DNA of 64,000 nt. Source: Pseudomonadota bacterium (GTDB lineage: Bacteria > Cyanobacteriota > Vampirovibrionia > Obscuribacterales > Obscuribacteraceae). Every line of letters starts with the position of its first letter. Positions within the stretch are counted from its first letter, which is position 1. The notes beneath the pieces are model-generated. The model saw only the letters and a list, made by a program, of their open reading frames with translations, was not told the origin of the DNA and did not search any database. The stretch spans positions 124,001 through 188,000 of the forward strand of contig JAJPGY010000034.1 in the NCBI GenBank assembly GCA_021325555.1. The letters run 5' to 3'. Made by a program: the position numbers and the translations under genes. Of the stretch, positions 36,237-46,249 are shown in pieces.

Positions 36237-39200
36237 CCATCAGTCGCCTGTTCATCATACGCCCGGTCATGACGACGCTGGTCATGGCCAGCCTCGTTCT
36301 CTTCGGTATTTATGCCTATTTTGCCCTGCCGGTCAACGACCTGCCGGCGGTGGATTTTCCGACGATCACCGTCAGCGCCAGCCTGCCCGGCGCCTCGGCG
36401 GACACGATGGCGTCGGCCGTGGCCACGCCTCTGGAGAAGCAGTTCTCCACCATCTCCGGGCTGGACTCGATGAGCTCCTCGAGCCAGATGGGGCAGACCC
36501 AGATCACCTTGCAGTTTGACCTCAGCAGGAAGATTGACGGTGCTGCCGATGACGTGCAGGCGGCAATAGTGGCAGCCAGAACCCTTTTGCCGACGTCGAT
36601 GCCGACGCCGCCAACCTTTCGCAAAGTGAACCCGGCCGACAGTCCGATCCTTTATATCGCCCTAAGCTCGCCGACTCTGCCTGCGTACACGGTGGACGAG
36701 TACGCGGAGAATATGCTGGCGCCCCGCATCTCGATGGTGGACGGCGTCGCCCAGGTGCAGGTCTTCGGCTCGCAGATTTTTTCGCCGCACGTGCAGGTGG
36801 ACCCACGGAAGCTGGCTTCTTACGGTATCGGCATCGATGAGGTGGCCAGCGCCATCAGGTCCGCCAATGTCAATCTGCCGACCGGCACGTTGTATGGGCC
36901 CGATACCGCCTATAACGTGGTCGCTAACGGGCAGCTGTTCAACGCCGCCGATCTGCGGCCGGCAATCGTCACCTATCGCGCGGGCGCCCCCGTGCGGCTG
37001 TCCGATCTCGGCGATGTTGTCGACAGCGTGCAGACGGACAAGGTGGCAAGCTGGGTCAACAACACGCGGGCGGTCATCCTAGCCGTGCAGCGCCAGCCCA
37101 ACACCAACACGCTCGAGATTGTCGACAACATCAAGAAGCTGTTGCCGTCGTTCCAGGCGATCCTGCCCAGATCGGTCAAGCTCAACATCATGTTCGACAG
37201 ATCCACAGGCGTGCGCAAGTCGGTCGACGATGTAAAGACGACGCTGCTGGCGACGATCGCGCTTGTCATCCTGGTGATCTTTTTCTTTCTGGGCAACGTG
37301 TCGACTACGGTGATTGCCAGTCTCTCGCTGCCGATCTCCATCATAGGCAGTTTCGCGGCCATGAAGTTGTTCGGGTTCACCTTGAACAATATATCGCTTA
37401 TGGCCCTCACTTTGTGTGTCGGCTTCGTGGTCGACGACGCCATCGTCGTGCTGGAGAACATCGTCCGCCACATGGAGATGGGCGAGCCCGCTTTCGAGGC
37501 TGCTTTGAAAGGGTCGCAGGAGATTGGGTTCACGATAGTCTCGATGACACTGTCGCTGGTGGCGGTATTCATCCCCATCTTGCTCATGGGCGGCATCATC
37601 GGCCGCCTGTTCTTCCAGTTCGGCGTCGTGATCACGGTGGCGATCCTCGTCTCCGGGTTTGTCTCCCTTTCTCTGACGCCCATGCTCTGCAGCAGGTTTT
37701 TGCGGCCGGCAGGCGACGAGCGGCACAACCGGTTGCATGCGCTCTCCGAGAGGGTGTTTGGAGTTCTGACCGGCATTTATCAGAAAACCCTCCGGCTGGC
37801 CTTCGATCACAAACCGGTCGTGGCGGGAATGTTCCTCGGCATGCTCGCCGGCACTGCGGCTCTGCTTGTCGTGATGCCGAAGGGGTTCATGCCCAGCGAG
37901 GATACCGGGCAGATCTTCGGCGCCACCATGGCCCAGGAAGGGATCTCCTTCGATGACATGGTGCGCCACCAGAAGGAGCTGGCGCGGATAGTCAGCGCTG
38001 ACCCCAACGTGCAGACCTTCATGTCCAGCGTGGGAGCAGGCGGCCCGAACTCGGCGATCAATCAGGGACGGCTTTTCATCGTGCTCAAGCCTCCGTCGGA
38101 AAGGAAGCTCAACGCCGACCAGGTGATCCGGGAGTTGAGACGCAAGGTCTCGAAGATCCCCGGCATCAAGCTCTATATGCAAAACCCTCCCAGCTTGCGG
38201 ATTGGCGGACAGAGCACCAAGGCTCTCTATCAGCTCACGCTGTCTGGCTCTGATCGGGATGAGCTGTTCACTGCAGCTCGAGACCTGGAGAAGAAGATGC
38301 GCCGGCTTCCCGAGCTCGCCGACGTGAACAGCGATCTGCAGATGAAGGATCTGAAGCTCAACATTCACATCGACAGGGATAAGTGCTCCCAGGTCGGCGT
38401 ATCTGTCCAGCAGGTGCAGCAGGCCCTGAATTCCGCCTATGCTTCCAGCCAGGTATCGACGATCTACACCGATTCCAACCAGTACTGGGTGATTCTCGAG
38501 GTGCAGCCTCAATATTACGAGGATCCGTCGATGCTCTCCTGGCTGCGCATTCGCTCGAGCAGCGGACAGCTGGTGCCACTGGATGCGGTGGCGACTATCT
38601 CGCGAGGCGTCGGCCCGCTGACCGTGAACCACCTGGGACAGTTTCCGTCGGTCACGCTGTCTTTCAACCTCAGCCAAGGTGTGTCCTTGAGCAGCGCCGT
38701 GGCAGACGTGAGGGATCTGGCGCGAAGGACGCTGCCTGCGGACATCAGCTATAGCTTCCAGGGCAATGCTCAGGCCTTCGAGAGGTCGACGGGCACGCTC
38801 GGCTTCCTGCTTCTCGTCTCCGTAGCCGTGATCTACATCGTGCTGGGGATCCTCTACGAAAGCTTCATCCATCCTTTGACCATTCTGTCCGGGCTGCCGT
38901 CGGCAGGTCTCGGGGCGCTCGTCGTGCTTCTGCTGTTCGGCAAGGAGCTGGACATCTACGGTTTTCTCGGGCTGATCCTGCTGATTGGCATCGTCAAGAA
39001 AAACGCGATCATGATGATTGATTTCGCTGTGGAGACCCAGCGCGCGGAGGGGCTCGAGCCCCGCCAGGCGATGTTCAAGGCCTGCATCGTCAGGTTCCGA
39101 CCGATCGTGATGACCACAATGGCCGCGCTGCTGGGAAGCCTGCCGATCGCGCTGGGGGTCGGGCAGGGCTCGGAGACGCGGCAGCCTCTTGGACTGACGA

Positions 39201-39367
39201 TCGTGGGCGGTTTGCTCTTTTCGCAGATCGTTACCCTCTATATAACGCCGGTCTTTTATCTTTATTTGGAGAAAGTGCGTGCCTGGTTCCCAGCTCGGGG
39301 CGCGCGAAGGCGGGCGGGGCATGCCTCGCCCATGCAGCGGGCAGAGCGGGAAAGCCCACAGATTTGA
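36233..39367 (+). CDS. RND multidrug efflux transporter, MdtB-like
   Basis: This 1044-residue proton-driven inner-membrane pump has the 12-helix RND topology in two halves. The N-terminus FIIRPVMTTLVMASLVLFG and the TM4 Asp pair in GFVVDDAIVVLENIVRHME (the proton relay) are present, with FFFLGNVSTTVIASLSLP and the C-terminal GLILLIGIVKKNAIMMIDFA. Length and motifs match MdtB/MdtC rather than AcrB. It is followed nine bases later by a paralogue, and MdtB and MdtC form a heterotrimer in E. coli, so the same is likely here. Bile salts and some antibiotics are known MdtABC substrates; substrates here are unknown. Confidence 0.93.
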   Translation: MTISRLFIIRPVMTTLVMASLVLFGIYAYFALPVNDLPAVDFPTITVSASLPGASADTMASAVATPLEKQFSTISGLDSMSSSSQMGQTQITLQFDLSRKIDGAADDVQAAIVAARTLLPTSMPTPPTFRKVNPADSPILYIALSSPTLPAYTVDEYAENMLAPRISMVDGVAQVQVFGSQIFSPHVQVDPRKLASYGIGIDEVASAIRSANVNLPTGTLYGPDTAYNVVANGQLFNAADLRPAIVTYRAGAPVRLSDLGDVVDSVQTDKVASWVNNTRAVILAVQRQPNTNTLEIVDNIKKLLPSFQAILPRSVKLNIMFDRSTGVRKSVDDVKTTLLATIALVILVIFFFLGNVSTTVIASLSLPISIIGSFAAMKLFGFTLNNISLMALTLCVGFVVDDAIVVLENIVRHMEMGEPAFEAALKGSQEIGFTIVSMTLSLVAVFIPILLMGGIIGRLFFQFGVVITVAILVSGFVSLSLTPMLCSRFLRPAGDERHNRLHALSERVFGVLTGIYQKTLRLAFDHKPVVAGMFLGMLAGTAALLVVMPKGFMPSEDTGQIFGATMAQEGISFDDMVRHQKELARIVSADPNVQTFMSSVGAGGPNSAINQGRLFIVLKPPSERKLNADQVIRELRRKVSKIPGIKLYMQNPPSLRIGGQSTKALYQLTLSGSDRDELFTAARDLEKKMRRLPELADVNSDLQMKDLKLNIHIDRDKCSQVGVSVQQVQQALNSAYASSQVSTIYTDSNQYWVILEVQPQYYEDPSMLSWLRIRSSSGQLVPLDAVATISRGVGPLTVNHLGQFPSVTLSFNLSQGVSLSSAVADVRDLARRTLPADISYSFQGNAQAFERSTGTLGFLLLVSVAVIYIVLGILYESFIHPLTILSGLPSAGLGALVVLLLFGKELDIYGFLGLILLIGIVKKNAIMMIDFAVETQRAEGLEPRQAMFKACIVRFRPIVMTTMAALLGSLPIALGVGQGSETRQPLGLTIVGGLLFSQIVTLYITPVFYLYLEKVRAWFPARGARRRAGHASPMQRAERESPQI

Positions 39368-39376
39368 GGACGGATC

Positions 39377-42300
39377 ATGAATATCGGCAAATTATGCATT
39401 TCCAGACCTGTGATGACGACACTTGTTATGTTCGCCATCATGCTGGCGGGATTTCTCGGCTATGGCTCGCTACCGGTGAGCAACCTGCCTAATGTGGACT
39501 TCCCGACGATTCAGGTGACGGCGACGCTGCCGGGGGCTTCAGCGGAGACCATGGCGTCGGCCGTGTCGATGCCGCTCGAGAAACAGTTCGCCACCATAGC
39601 CGGACTGGATCAGATGACCTCCAACAGCACGCTCGGTCAATCGCAAATTACCCTTCAGTTCGATCAGGCACGGAATATGGATGGCGCCGCGCTCGATGTG
39701 CAGGCAGCAATCACGGCGGCCTCCAGGCAACTGCCCCCGCAGATGACGGTTCCGCCAACCTTCACCAAGGTCAACCCGGCAAGCCAGCCGGTGCTTTATC
39801 TGGCGGTCAGCTCGCCGACGATGCCGCTGCAGCAGGTGGACTATTATGCCGAGACGCTGATTGCCCAGCGCCTCTCCCGCGTGAGCGGCGTCGCCCAGGT
39901 GCAGGTCAACGGCTCGCAGCAGTATGCGGTGCGCATACAGGTCGATCCTACACGTCTGGCGGGATACGGTCTCGGCATGGACGACATCATGAACGCGGTC
40001 GCCCAGGCGAATCAGAATCAGCCGACCGGGACCTTCTGGGGCAGGAAGCAGGCCTTCACCATTCAGTCCAACGGGCAACTGCTCAATGCGCAGGCATATC
40101 AAAACATCATCATCTCCGACAAGAACGGGCAGCCTGTCCGGTTGAGCCAGGTCGCCAACGTAATAGACAGCGTTCAGAACGACAAGGTGGCCGGCTCCTA
40201 CAACGGCACACCGGCGGTTATCCTTGCGGTGCTGCGCCAGCCGGGCGCAAACACCATTCAGGTGGTGGACAGCGTGAAAAAGCTTCTGCCGACCTTCCGG
40301 GCATCGATCCCGCAGTCGGTCAATCTCAATGTACTCTACGACCAGTCGGTGTCGATACGCAATTCGGTCAATGATGTCCAGTTCACGCTTTTGCTCACGG
40401 TGGCGCTTGTTGTGCTGGTCATATTCCTCTTCCTCGGCAACCTGTCGGCCACCGTGATCCCGAGTTTGTCCCTGCCGATCTCGATTATCGGCACCTTTGC
40501 GGCCATGAAGCTGCTCGGCTTCAGCCTCAATAACCTTTCGCTGATGTCACTGAGTCTGGCGGTCGGTTTCGTGGTCGACGACGCGATTGTCATGCTGGAG
40601 AACATCGTCCGGCACATGGAGATGGGCAAGACGCCGTTGCAGTCCGCCCTGGACGGGTCCAGAGAGATTGGATTCACGATCTTCTCCATGACGCTTTCCC
40701 TGGTGGCGGTATTCATTCCCGTGCTTCTGCTGCCGGGAATCGTCGGACGGCTCTTCAACGAGTTCGCGGTGACTATAAGCGTGGCAATCCTTCTATCCGG
40801 CTTCATCTCCGTGACCCTGACGCCCATGCTCTCAAGCCGCTTCTTGCGCCCGAAGAGCGACGCCAATGTGAGCCGCCTGAGCGTCCTGTCCGACCAGATT
40901 TTCATCCGGCTCTTCGATCTGTATCGGTTGACGCTCAGGCTTGCCCTTGCCAGAAAGCGCAGTGTGGTGGCTGTGTTTTTGATCATGCTTGCGGCAACCG
41001 CTCTGGCCTTCGCGGCCATCCCTAAAGGCTTCATGCCGGACGAGGACACGAACCAGATCGTCGTGATGACGGAAGGGGCGCAGGGCATCTCCTTCGACTC
41101 GATGTTGCGCCATCACCAGATGCTCTGCGACATCATCGCCAAGGACCCCAACGTGCAGTCGTATATGTCCAGCATCGGCGTGGGCAATGGAAGCCCGAAC
41201 CCGACGCTCAATCAGGGCCGGATCCTGATCGTGTTGAAGCCCCCATCCCGGCGCAGCCTCAAGGTGAATCAGGTGATTCAGGAGCTTGCGCCCAAGCTTG
41301 CCACCGTGCAGGGTATCAGAGCTTACCTGCAGAATCCGCCCTCGATCACGATCGGGGGACAGGTGACCAAGAGCCCCTATCAATTCACCCTCTCCAGCCC
41401 GAATAGTGAGGAGCTTCATCGAACGGCGCAGCTCCTCGAGCCGAAAATTGCTGCCCTGCCTGGCATCACGGACGTGACTAGCGACCTGGAGATCAACAAC
41501 CCCGAGGTGCACGTCAATGTCGATCGCGACCGGAGCGCCCAGCTCGGGCTGACGATGCAGGAGGTCGAGGACACCCTGGACAGCGCCTACGCCACAAGAC
41601 AGATCTCGACGATGTACACGGCAACCAACCAGAACTGGGTGATCATCGAGGTGGCGCCTCGGTTCTACCGCGACCCGTCGGTCGTGCACGACCTTTACGT
41701 GCGATCCACCAGCGGACAGCTAGTCCCGCTGGATTCGGTGGCACAGATAACCACCGGCACCGGGCCGTTGCTGGTGAATCACCTCGGGCAGTTCCCGTCG
41801 GTGACCATCTCCTTCAATTTGAAGCCCGGCGTCGCTCTCGGGCAAGCTGTCTCGGAGATCGAGCAAGCGGCGGCGGGCACCGTTCCGGCTTCGGTGACCA
41901 CGAGCTTCCAGGGCACCGCGCAAGCCTTCCAGGACTCGATGCAGAATCTGTGGGCGCTGCTGCTGCTGGCGGTGCTGGTGATCTACATTGTCCTGGGCAT
42001 TCTCTATGAGAGCTTCGTCCACCCGCTGACGATTCTCTCCGGCTTGCCGCCTGCCGGATTGGGGGCTCTCATCATTCTCATGATCTTCGGCATGGATCTG
42101 AACATATACGGATTCCTTGGTCTGATCATGCTCATAGGCATCGTCAAGAAAAACGCGATCATGATGATCGACTTCGCCCTCGATGCCCAGCGAAACCGAG
42201 GGATGGATGCGGAGAACGCCATCTACCAGGCTTGTCTCACCAGGTTCCGGCCGATCATGATGACCACCATGGCCGCCCTGATGGGAGGAGTGCCGATCGC

Positions 42301-42487
42301 CATCGGTCTGGGCGCCGGCTCTGAAGCAAGACAGCCGCTGGGGCTTACTGTAGTGGGCGGACTCCTGGTATCGCAGCTCGTGACCGTCTACATCACGCCC
42401 GTGTTGTACGTTTACGTGGCGAAGCTGCAGCGCCAGTTTCTCGGGTCGGAAACGGCTGAGCCCCAGCCGGTGTCACAAGGCCTTTAG
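39377..42487 (+). CDS. RND multidrug efflux transporter, MdtC-like
   Basis: This 1036-residue paralogue of the preceding pump has the same blocks: SRPVMTTLVMFAIMLAGFLG at the N-terminus, the periplasmic porter segments AQVQVNGSQQYAVRIQVDP, the TM4 pair in GFVVDDAIVMLENIVRHMEM and the C-terminal GLIMLIGIVKKNAIMMIDFA. The tandem pair behind a single adaptor is the MdtABC layout. GAGG lies seven bases before the ATG. The operon appears to end here, since the next gene starts 120 bp on and is unrelated. Confidence 0.93.
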   Translation: MNIGKLCISRPVMTTLVMFAIMLAGFLGYGSLPVSNLPNVDFPTIQVTATLPGASAETMASAVSMPLEKQFATIAGLDQMTSNSTLGQSQITLQFDQARNMDGAALDVQAAITAASRQLPPQMTVPPTFTKVNPASQPVLYLAVSSPTMPLQQVDYYAETLIAQRLSRVSGVAQVQVNGSQQYAVRIQVDPTRLAGYGLGMDDIMNAVAQANQNQPTGTFWGRKQAFTIQSNGQLLNAQAYQNIIISDKNGQPVRLSQVANVIDSVQNDKVAGSYNGTPAVILAVLRQPGANTIQVVDSVKKLLPTFRASIPQSVNLNVLYDQSVSIRNSVNDVQFTLLLTVALVVLVIFLFLGNLSATVIPSLSLPISIIGTFAAMKLLGFSLNNLSLMSLSLAVGFVVDDAIVMLENIVRHMEMGKTPLQSALDGSREIGFTIFSMTLSLVAVFIPVLLLPGIVGRLFNEFAVTISVAILLSGFISVTLTPMLSSRFLRPKSDANVSRLSVLSDQIFIRLFDLYRLTLRLALARKRSVVAVFLIMLAATALAFAAIPKGFMPDEDTNQIVVMTEGAQGISFDSMLRHHQMLCDIIAKDPNVQSYMSSIGVGNGSPNPTLNQGRILIVLKPPSRRSLKVNQVIQELAPKLATVQGIRAYLQNPPSITIGGQVTKSPYQFTLSSPNSEELHRTAQLLEPKIAALPGITDVTSDLEINNPEVHVNVDRDRSAQLGLTMQEVEDTLDSAYATRQISTMYTATNQNWVIIEVAPRFYRDPSVVHDLYVRSTSGQLVPLDSVAQITTGTGPLLVNHLGQFPSVTISFNLKPGVALGQAVSEIEQAAAGTVPASVTTSFQGTAQAFQDSMQNLWALLLLAVLVIYIVLGILYESFVHPLTILSGLPPAGLGALIILMIFGMDLNIYGFLGLIMLIGIVKKNAIMMIDFALDAQRNRGMDAENAIYQACLTRFRPIMMTTMAALMGGVPIAIGLGAGSEARQPLGLTVVGGLLVSQLVTVYITPVLYVYVAKLQRQFLGSETAEPQPVSQGL

Positions 42488-42607
42488 GTCAAGCTTCGGC
42501 GCCGACGGTTTCATAAACGATCAGGGTTTTCCCTCTTTGCAGTTGCCCGCAAGAGCGGGAAAATGCAAGGCAATCTGATGTAGCCGCGACTCGACATGGA
42601 GGAAGCG

Positions 42608-43066
42608 ATGAAGAAACCTGGTTCCGCCATTGCTATTGCCATTAGTGCGCTCCTTTCTCTTGCTTCTGCGGCCTCTGCTCAAAATGCGGGGTCAGGATCC
42701 ATCCGAATAAATATGAATGTGCTGAAGCCGGTTACCTGTCCCCACGCTCCCTTGCAGATCGACCTTGTCGATGATCGCCCGATTGTGCACGATCATCGCA
42801 GCGCCGCTCCGGCGGTTCAATGGTTTGAGATTCCGGTCACGCCACTGGGAGCGGCTGCCAACGACGGAGTCCAAACAGTGTCTCTGGGAGGCTTGCCACT
42901 GCCTGGAACCGGAGCGAGATATCGTATGGAATCCCCCGCTCACCCAACAGAAATACGGCGCTACCAGGATGGGCCTGCTCCGTGCACTGCGAGCGCCGCA
43001 CCTCTGCGGACGAGGACGAGCGTGTTCGGGGTGCTTGAGCATGGCGCCCTGTTTTCCGGGAAGTGA
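42608..43066 (+). CDS. Small exported protein, unknown
   Basis: From ATG 42608 (GGAGGAAG site upstream) this gives 152 residues with a textbook signal peptide (MKKPGSAIAIAISALLSL, then ASAASAQ). The mature chain begins with a short beta-rich part (SIRINMNVLKPVTCPHAPL) and then becomes Pro/Ala/Arg-rich with low complexity. I recognise no family. It lies downstream of the efflux operon but the 120-bp gap and different character suggest a separate unit. The C-terminal third is weak in coding character and might be frameshifted. Confidence 0.5.
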   Translation: MKKPGSAIAIAISALLSLASAASAQNAGSGSIRINMNVLKPVTCPHAPLQIDLVDDRPIVHDHRSAAPAVQWFEIPVTPLGAAANDGVQTVSLGGLPLPGTGARYRMESPAHPTEIRRYQDGPAPCTASAAPLRTRTSVFGVLEHGALFSGK

Positions 43067-43318
43067 CACGATATTTTCATTTCAGGCTCTTCGGGCCATC
43101 GCATGGACGCTTTCATCGAATTCTGATACTGCCTCTGGTGCTAAAAGAATGAGGAGCGGGCTACGTGCTTATGCCTGCGAGTCGAGTAATAATCCCCTTG
43201 CCTTAGATTCCAGCGGGTGCCCTCATTAAGGAGGCTCGTCGGGAACTCGAGCTGGTCAAAGTGTTGTTGCTGCAAGCGCCACTGGTGCATGTTTATTGAC
43301 TACAAATGTCGCCTTGTA

Positions 43319-44509
43319 TCATGGACAGGGGAGAATTCTGACCAGGACAGGCGAAACAAAGGAGCGAAGTTCCTCATCGCGAACCGGTCCGAAGCGAAGA
43401 CATGCTTCCAGCAGCGAGCCCGGATGCCACCGCCCCCTGTCGATGTGGCACCAGTAAGCGGAGAGATAGTTCTGCAGATACTTGCGGCTGATGCCCTGAT
43501 AGTGCTCGTGCACAAACTTGATCAAAGTTTGCACCAGCGTCTCTGTTGCGGCTGTATGCTCCGCCCGGACGCTAAAGTGCTGATCGCCGATCTTCTGGCA
43601 GGACGCGGTCGTGTCATCGATCGTGCGGAGATAGCGGTCGCCTGCCCGGCGGCGGACATGGCCTGCCAACTCCAGGAAGGTCAAAAGTGCAGACACTTCA
43701 CCGGCGGGCAAGCCGGTGCGCGCGCATATGGCGTCGAAGTGAACCTCCTGCCCCATCAGGGCCTCATATACTTTCTCCTCATGGGCAGACGTAGGGTGAA
43801 AGTCTATCGCTGGTCCGGGCTGGGCCTTCTCGAGGGTGTCCTCTGCCGGCAGACGCCAAGCATCTTTCCCACAGTCAATCTCCAAGGCAAAGTTGCTGGG
43901 ACATCCCGACGCGGCGCTCGTTGCCCTGCCAGCAGGGGAGTTGGCACCTTCTTCCTGCGCCGGAAAGCTCCTTGCCATGTGCTCTTCTTCGGCAAGCGGG
44001 TGAGCTCTAGCTGGTGTTTCCCGGCTGCGCTTACAGATGACGGGAGAGAAAAGCAAAGAGGGGACAGCGCAGGCGTTGTCCCCCAGCTCATTGTGAATTA
44101 CCATCGCCAGCTTATTGAAGATGTGCCAAGCTGTGGAGTAGGCGATCCCAGCAAGTTTGTGAAACTGGCACGAGCTCATAATAACCCCTTGCTCCATGAA
44201 CCAGATGGCCGCCAGCCAAGGCCGAGGTAGCCGGACGTGGTGGAAAAACGTTCCTGCCGTCAGCCAGGTAGGCTGTCGGCAGTGTCTGCAATAGACAACC
44301 CTAGCTGAGGATGCTGTTTCTAGAGCCTGACTGCCACAATGGCGACACTTGATGATGCCGTCCTGGCGGGCTCTTTTGCATAACTCTTCTAGACAGTCCC
44401 GGCTGGTGGGAAACCGTGCGTTGAACTGCTGCCATAGCTCGGTTAGCAACGTTTGTGAGCTTGGCTGCAGTTGTGTAGGAGATTCTGGAAGAGGGATTTG
44501 GTCATTCAC
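43319..44509 (-). CDS. Chimeric transposase-derived protein: zinc ribbon + DprA-like winged helix
   Basis: This 396-residue protein begins (GTG 44509, GGAG site eight bases upstream) like an IS1595-type transposase: a zinc ribbon with C55, C58, C74 and C77 (CRHCGS and CRHCRQ) and a helix-turn-helix-like part (about 108-135, SCQFHKLAGIAYSTAWHIF). The C-terminus (326-370) also recalls the IS1595 tail (ISRKYLQNYLSAYWCHIDR). The expected DDE core with its Asp-Glu-x-Tyr motif is absent. Instead residues 140-240 are low-complexity and residues 243-297 look like a DprA winged helix (VHFDAICARTGLPAGEVSAL, LELAGHVRRRAGDRYLR). It cannot transpose by itself and may be a domesticated DNA-binding protein. 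GC is lower than in the flanks. Confidence 0.6.
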   Translation of the reverse strand: MNDQIPLPESPTQLQPSSQTLLTELWQQFNARFPTSRDCLEELCKRARQDGIIKCRHCGSQALETASSARVVYCRHCRQPTWLTAGTFFHHVRLPRPWLAAIWFMEQGVIMSSCQFHKLAGIAYSTAWHIFNKLAMVIHNELGDNACAVPSLLFSPVICKRSRETPARAHPLAEEEHMARSFPAQEEGANSPAGRATSAASGCPSNFALEIDCGKDAWRLPAEDTLEKAQPGPAIDFHPTSAHEEKVYEALMGQEVHFDAICARTGLPAGEVSALLTFLELAGHVRRRAGDRYLRTIDDTTASCQKIGDQHFSVRAEHTAATETLVQTLIKFVHEHYQGISRKYLQNYLSAYWCHIDRGRWHPGSLLEACLRFGPVRDEELRSFVSPVLVRILPCP

Positions 44510-45040
44510 AGGCAGCTCTCCAGCGTGTATCTAATAAACGATCGCCAGCGGCAAAAGGTTCAAAGGAGATTGATAAATTCTTGGAACAGCACGCTAAATT
44601 TAAGCTCACCAACAAGCGAGGGCATTTCTCTGGAAGACTTAACCGATATCGGCAAAACTTTGGCCGGGCTCGTCCAACCGACGCGGATTCGCCCGACCGG
44701 TAGTTGGTAGCTTGATGACTCAAGCCGATACAGTTATATGAAACCTGACTTAGACCTTAGCAGCTGCAGCTACGCGGTAATCATCTCTCATCAAGGAGCA
44801 CCGCAGGTCGCTGTGTTCAAGCAGGTGAGCTCGATCACTACAAACTGGTGGCTGCCTTAGTCTCGACAGAAAATTTATGACGAGCACTCCCAAGACCTTT
44901 GCTGCCACCGAACGTTGGCAAAAAGGGACAGCCTATTTGTCACGACTCCACGGCCCGACGACCCACTAGGCGGGGACCGTCTCTCACCGATCGTAGTGGC
45001 ATAGTCAAGAAACCCCGCCCACTCGATCCCGCTAAGATCC
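44510..45040. other. Low-coding, relatively AT-rich gap
   Basis: Short frames occur on both strands but none has a ribosome binding site, hydrophobic segment or recognisable motif. The base composition is lower in GC than the rest of the window. I see no inverted terminal repeats or target duplications next to the transposase-derived gene. I call nothing here. Confidence 0.5.
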
Positions 45041-46144
45041 TCATTTCAATTTGCCGGATTCCGAGCTTCGGGATAGCTTGGCGGCCCTGGCCTTCTTCCC
45101 ACCTTTCAGGCAGGACTCCTCCGTCTGCAGCAGATCGTAATCCTGTTTAAGGCGCTTGAATTCCGCAGCCAGCTGTTGCTCCTGATCGCCGCGGGGAGCG
45201 TCGCTCTGCAGGTGCTTTGCCACCACAGCCGCCGTTGCCTTGTTCCGGGAGAGCTTGTTCTCTTCCTGTCGCGGGGCCGTTTCCGCTCCCCCCACGCGAT
45301 GAAGGTCGGGGGCCATCATCCAGGAGTAAGAGGAGGCTTCAGCTTGAGTCAAGTTCAAGGCGCCGCACATGCGCGGCGGCCGAATGCCCGGCTGGTGAAA
45401 CCGTTCCACGTGCAGGGCATATTTCTGCGCCATCTGATCGTCGGTGGCCTTGTTGGCATGACATTCACCCGCCATCTGCTGGAACTTCTGCAAACGCAGG
45501 TTGTATGCGGTGGCGTGAGCTTTGAATTTGTCGAAATCGGACTGGTCGATCCTGAGAGCGGATTGATATTCGCTGGCGCTGACTTTGTGCGGGAAAACGC
45601 TGGGGCCAATATGCTCGAGAACCTCCGCTTCTCCCTCGAGCCTCTTGGCCTGGGCAAGCTGCTGCTGCGAAAGCGAGTGAAGCTCTCTTGTCCTACGTAG
45701 GTACTGGTAGCCTTCGTTGATCAGGGACCGAGCCGAGTCGATTCGCTGTTACATCTGCGAGCCGCCGGCCTGCCCTCTGCTTTCCTACGCCTTCGCCGCA
45801 TAAAACCCGCCGGCAACTGCACGAACAAAGCGATCAGAAACAAATCCGCGTCGGCGAAATCCGGGGATCGCAATACTCCTCCAGCGTGCCGGGGAGGTCC
45901 TTCAGCTTCTCCAGCGTCCGTCCCGTGTATAGATGGATCTGCTGATTGTTCAGAGTGCCCTGTTCAGCCTTGTTGAAGAGCTCCGCCGCCGCATGATAGT
46001 GCCTGGCATTGTACTGCTTGAGTCCTTCGCTCAACGGGCTGGCCGTCGCCGGCTGCTGCGCGGACAGGCTGACAACAGCAAGGCACAGGCAAGCGATGTA
46101 GTGAGAGACGCCGTGCGCCTGTTACCGTTTTGCCAAAGTGGCAT
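45041..46144 (-). pseudogene. Decayed exported TPR/coiled-coil protein gene
   Basis: Three or more pieces read in different frames. ATG 46144 (AGGAAA site upstream) starts a signal-peptide-like stretch TASLTTSLACALLLSA; the frame then shifts and a TPR-like piece follows (about 46075-45834, SEGLKQYNARHYHAAAELF, then YTGRTLEKLKDLPGTLEEY), ending at a stop. A hydrophobic piece (near 45830-45790) lies in another frame. A helical charged region (about 45750-45041, LRLQKFQQMAGECHANKA and YDLLQTEESCLKGGKKARA) begins right after a stop codon with no start. The natural-looking composition of each piece, without any intact start-to-stop frame, points to frameshift decay. Sequencing errors could give the same picture. 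Confidence 0.6.
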
Positions 46145-46249
46145 GCTGTTTCCTGCCTGACCATCTGCCGGCAGCCTCCCGATGAAACAACTTGTCTTCT
46201 ATTGAAGACGTTGGATTCGGCGCCTTGGTCCAGGGTGGCGGTCAAGCGG

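Noticed and set aside
37079..39322. A 747-codon open frame on the minus strand opposite the first RND pump gene
   Set aside because: It is rich in His, Arg, Asp and Gln with no hydrophobic segments or motifs and lies wholly antisense to a well-conserved transporter. Long antisense frames are expected in GC-rich DNA.
43217..44230. A plus-strand frame opposite the transposase-derived gene
   Set aside because: It has no motif, while the minus strand has a proper zinc ribbon and recognisable ends.
45176..45700. A plus-strand frame opposite the coiled-coil remnant
   Set aside because: The minus-strand frame has a natural helical composition; the plus frame looks like its mirror image.
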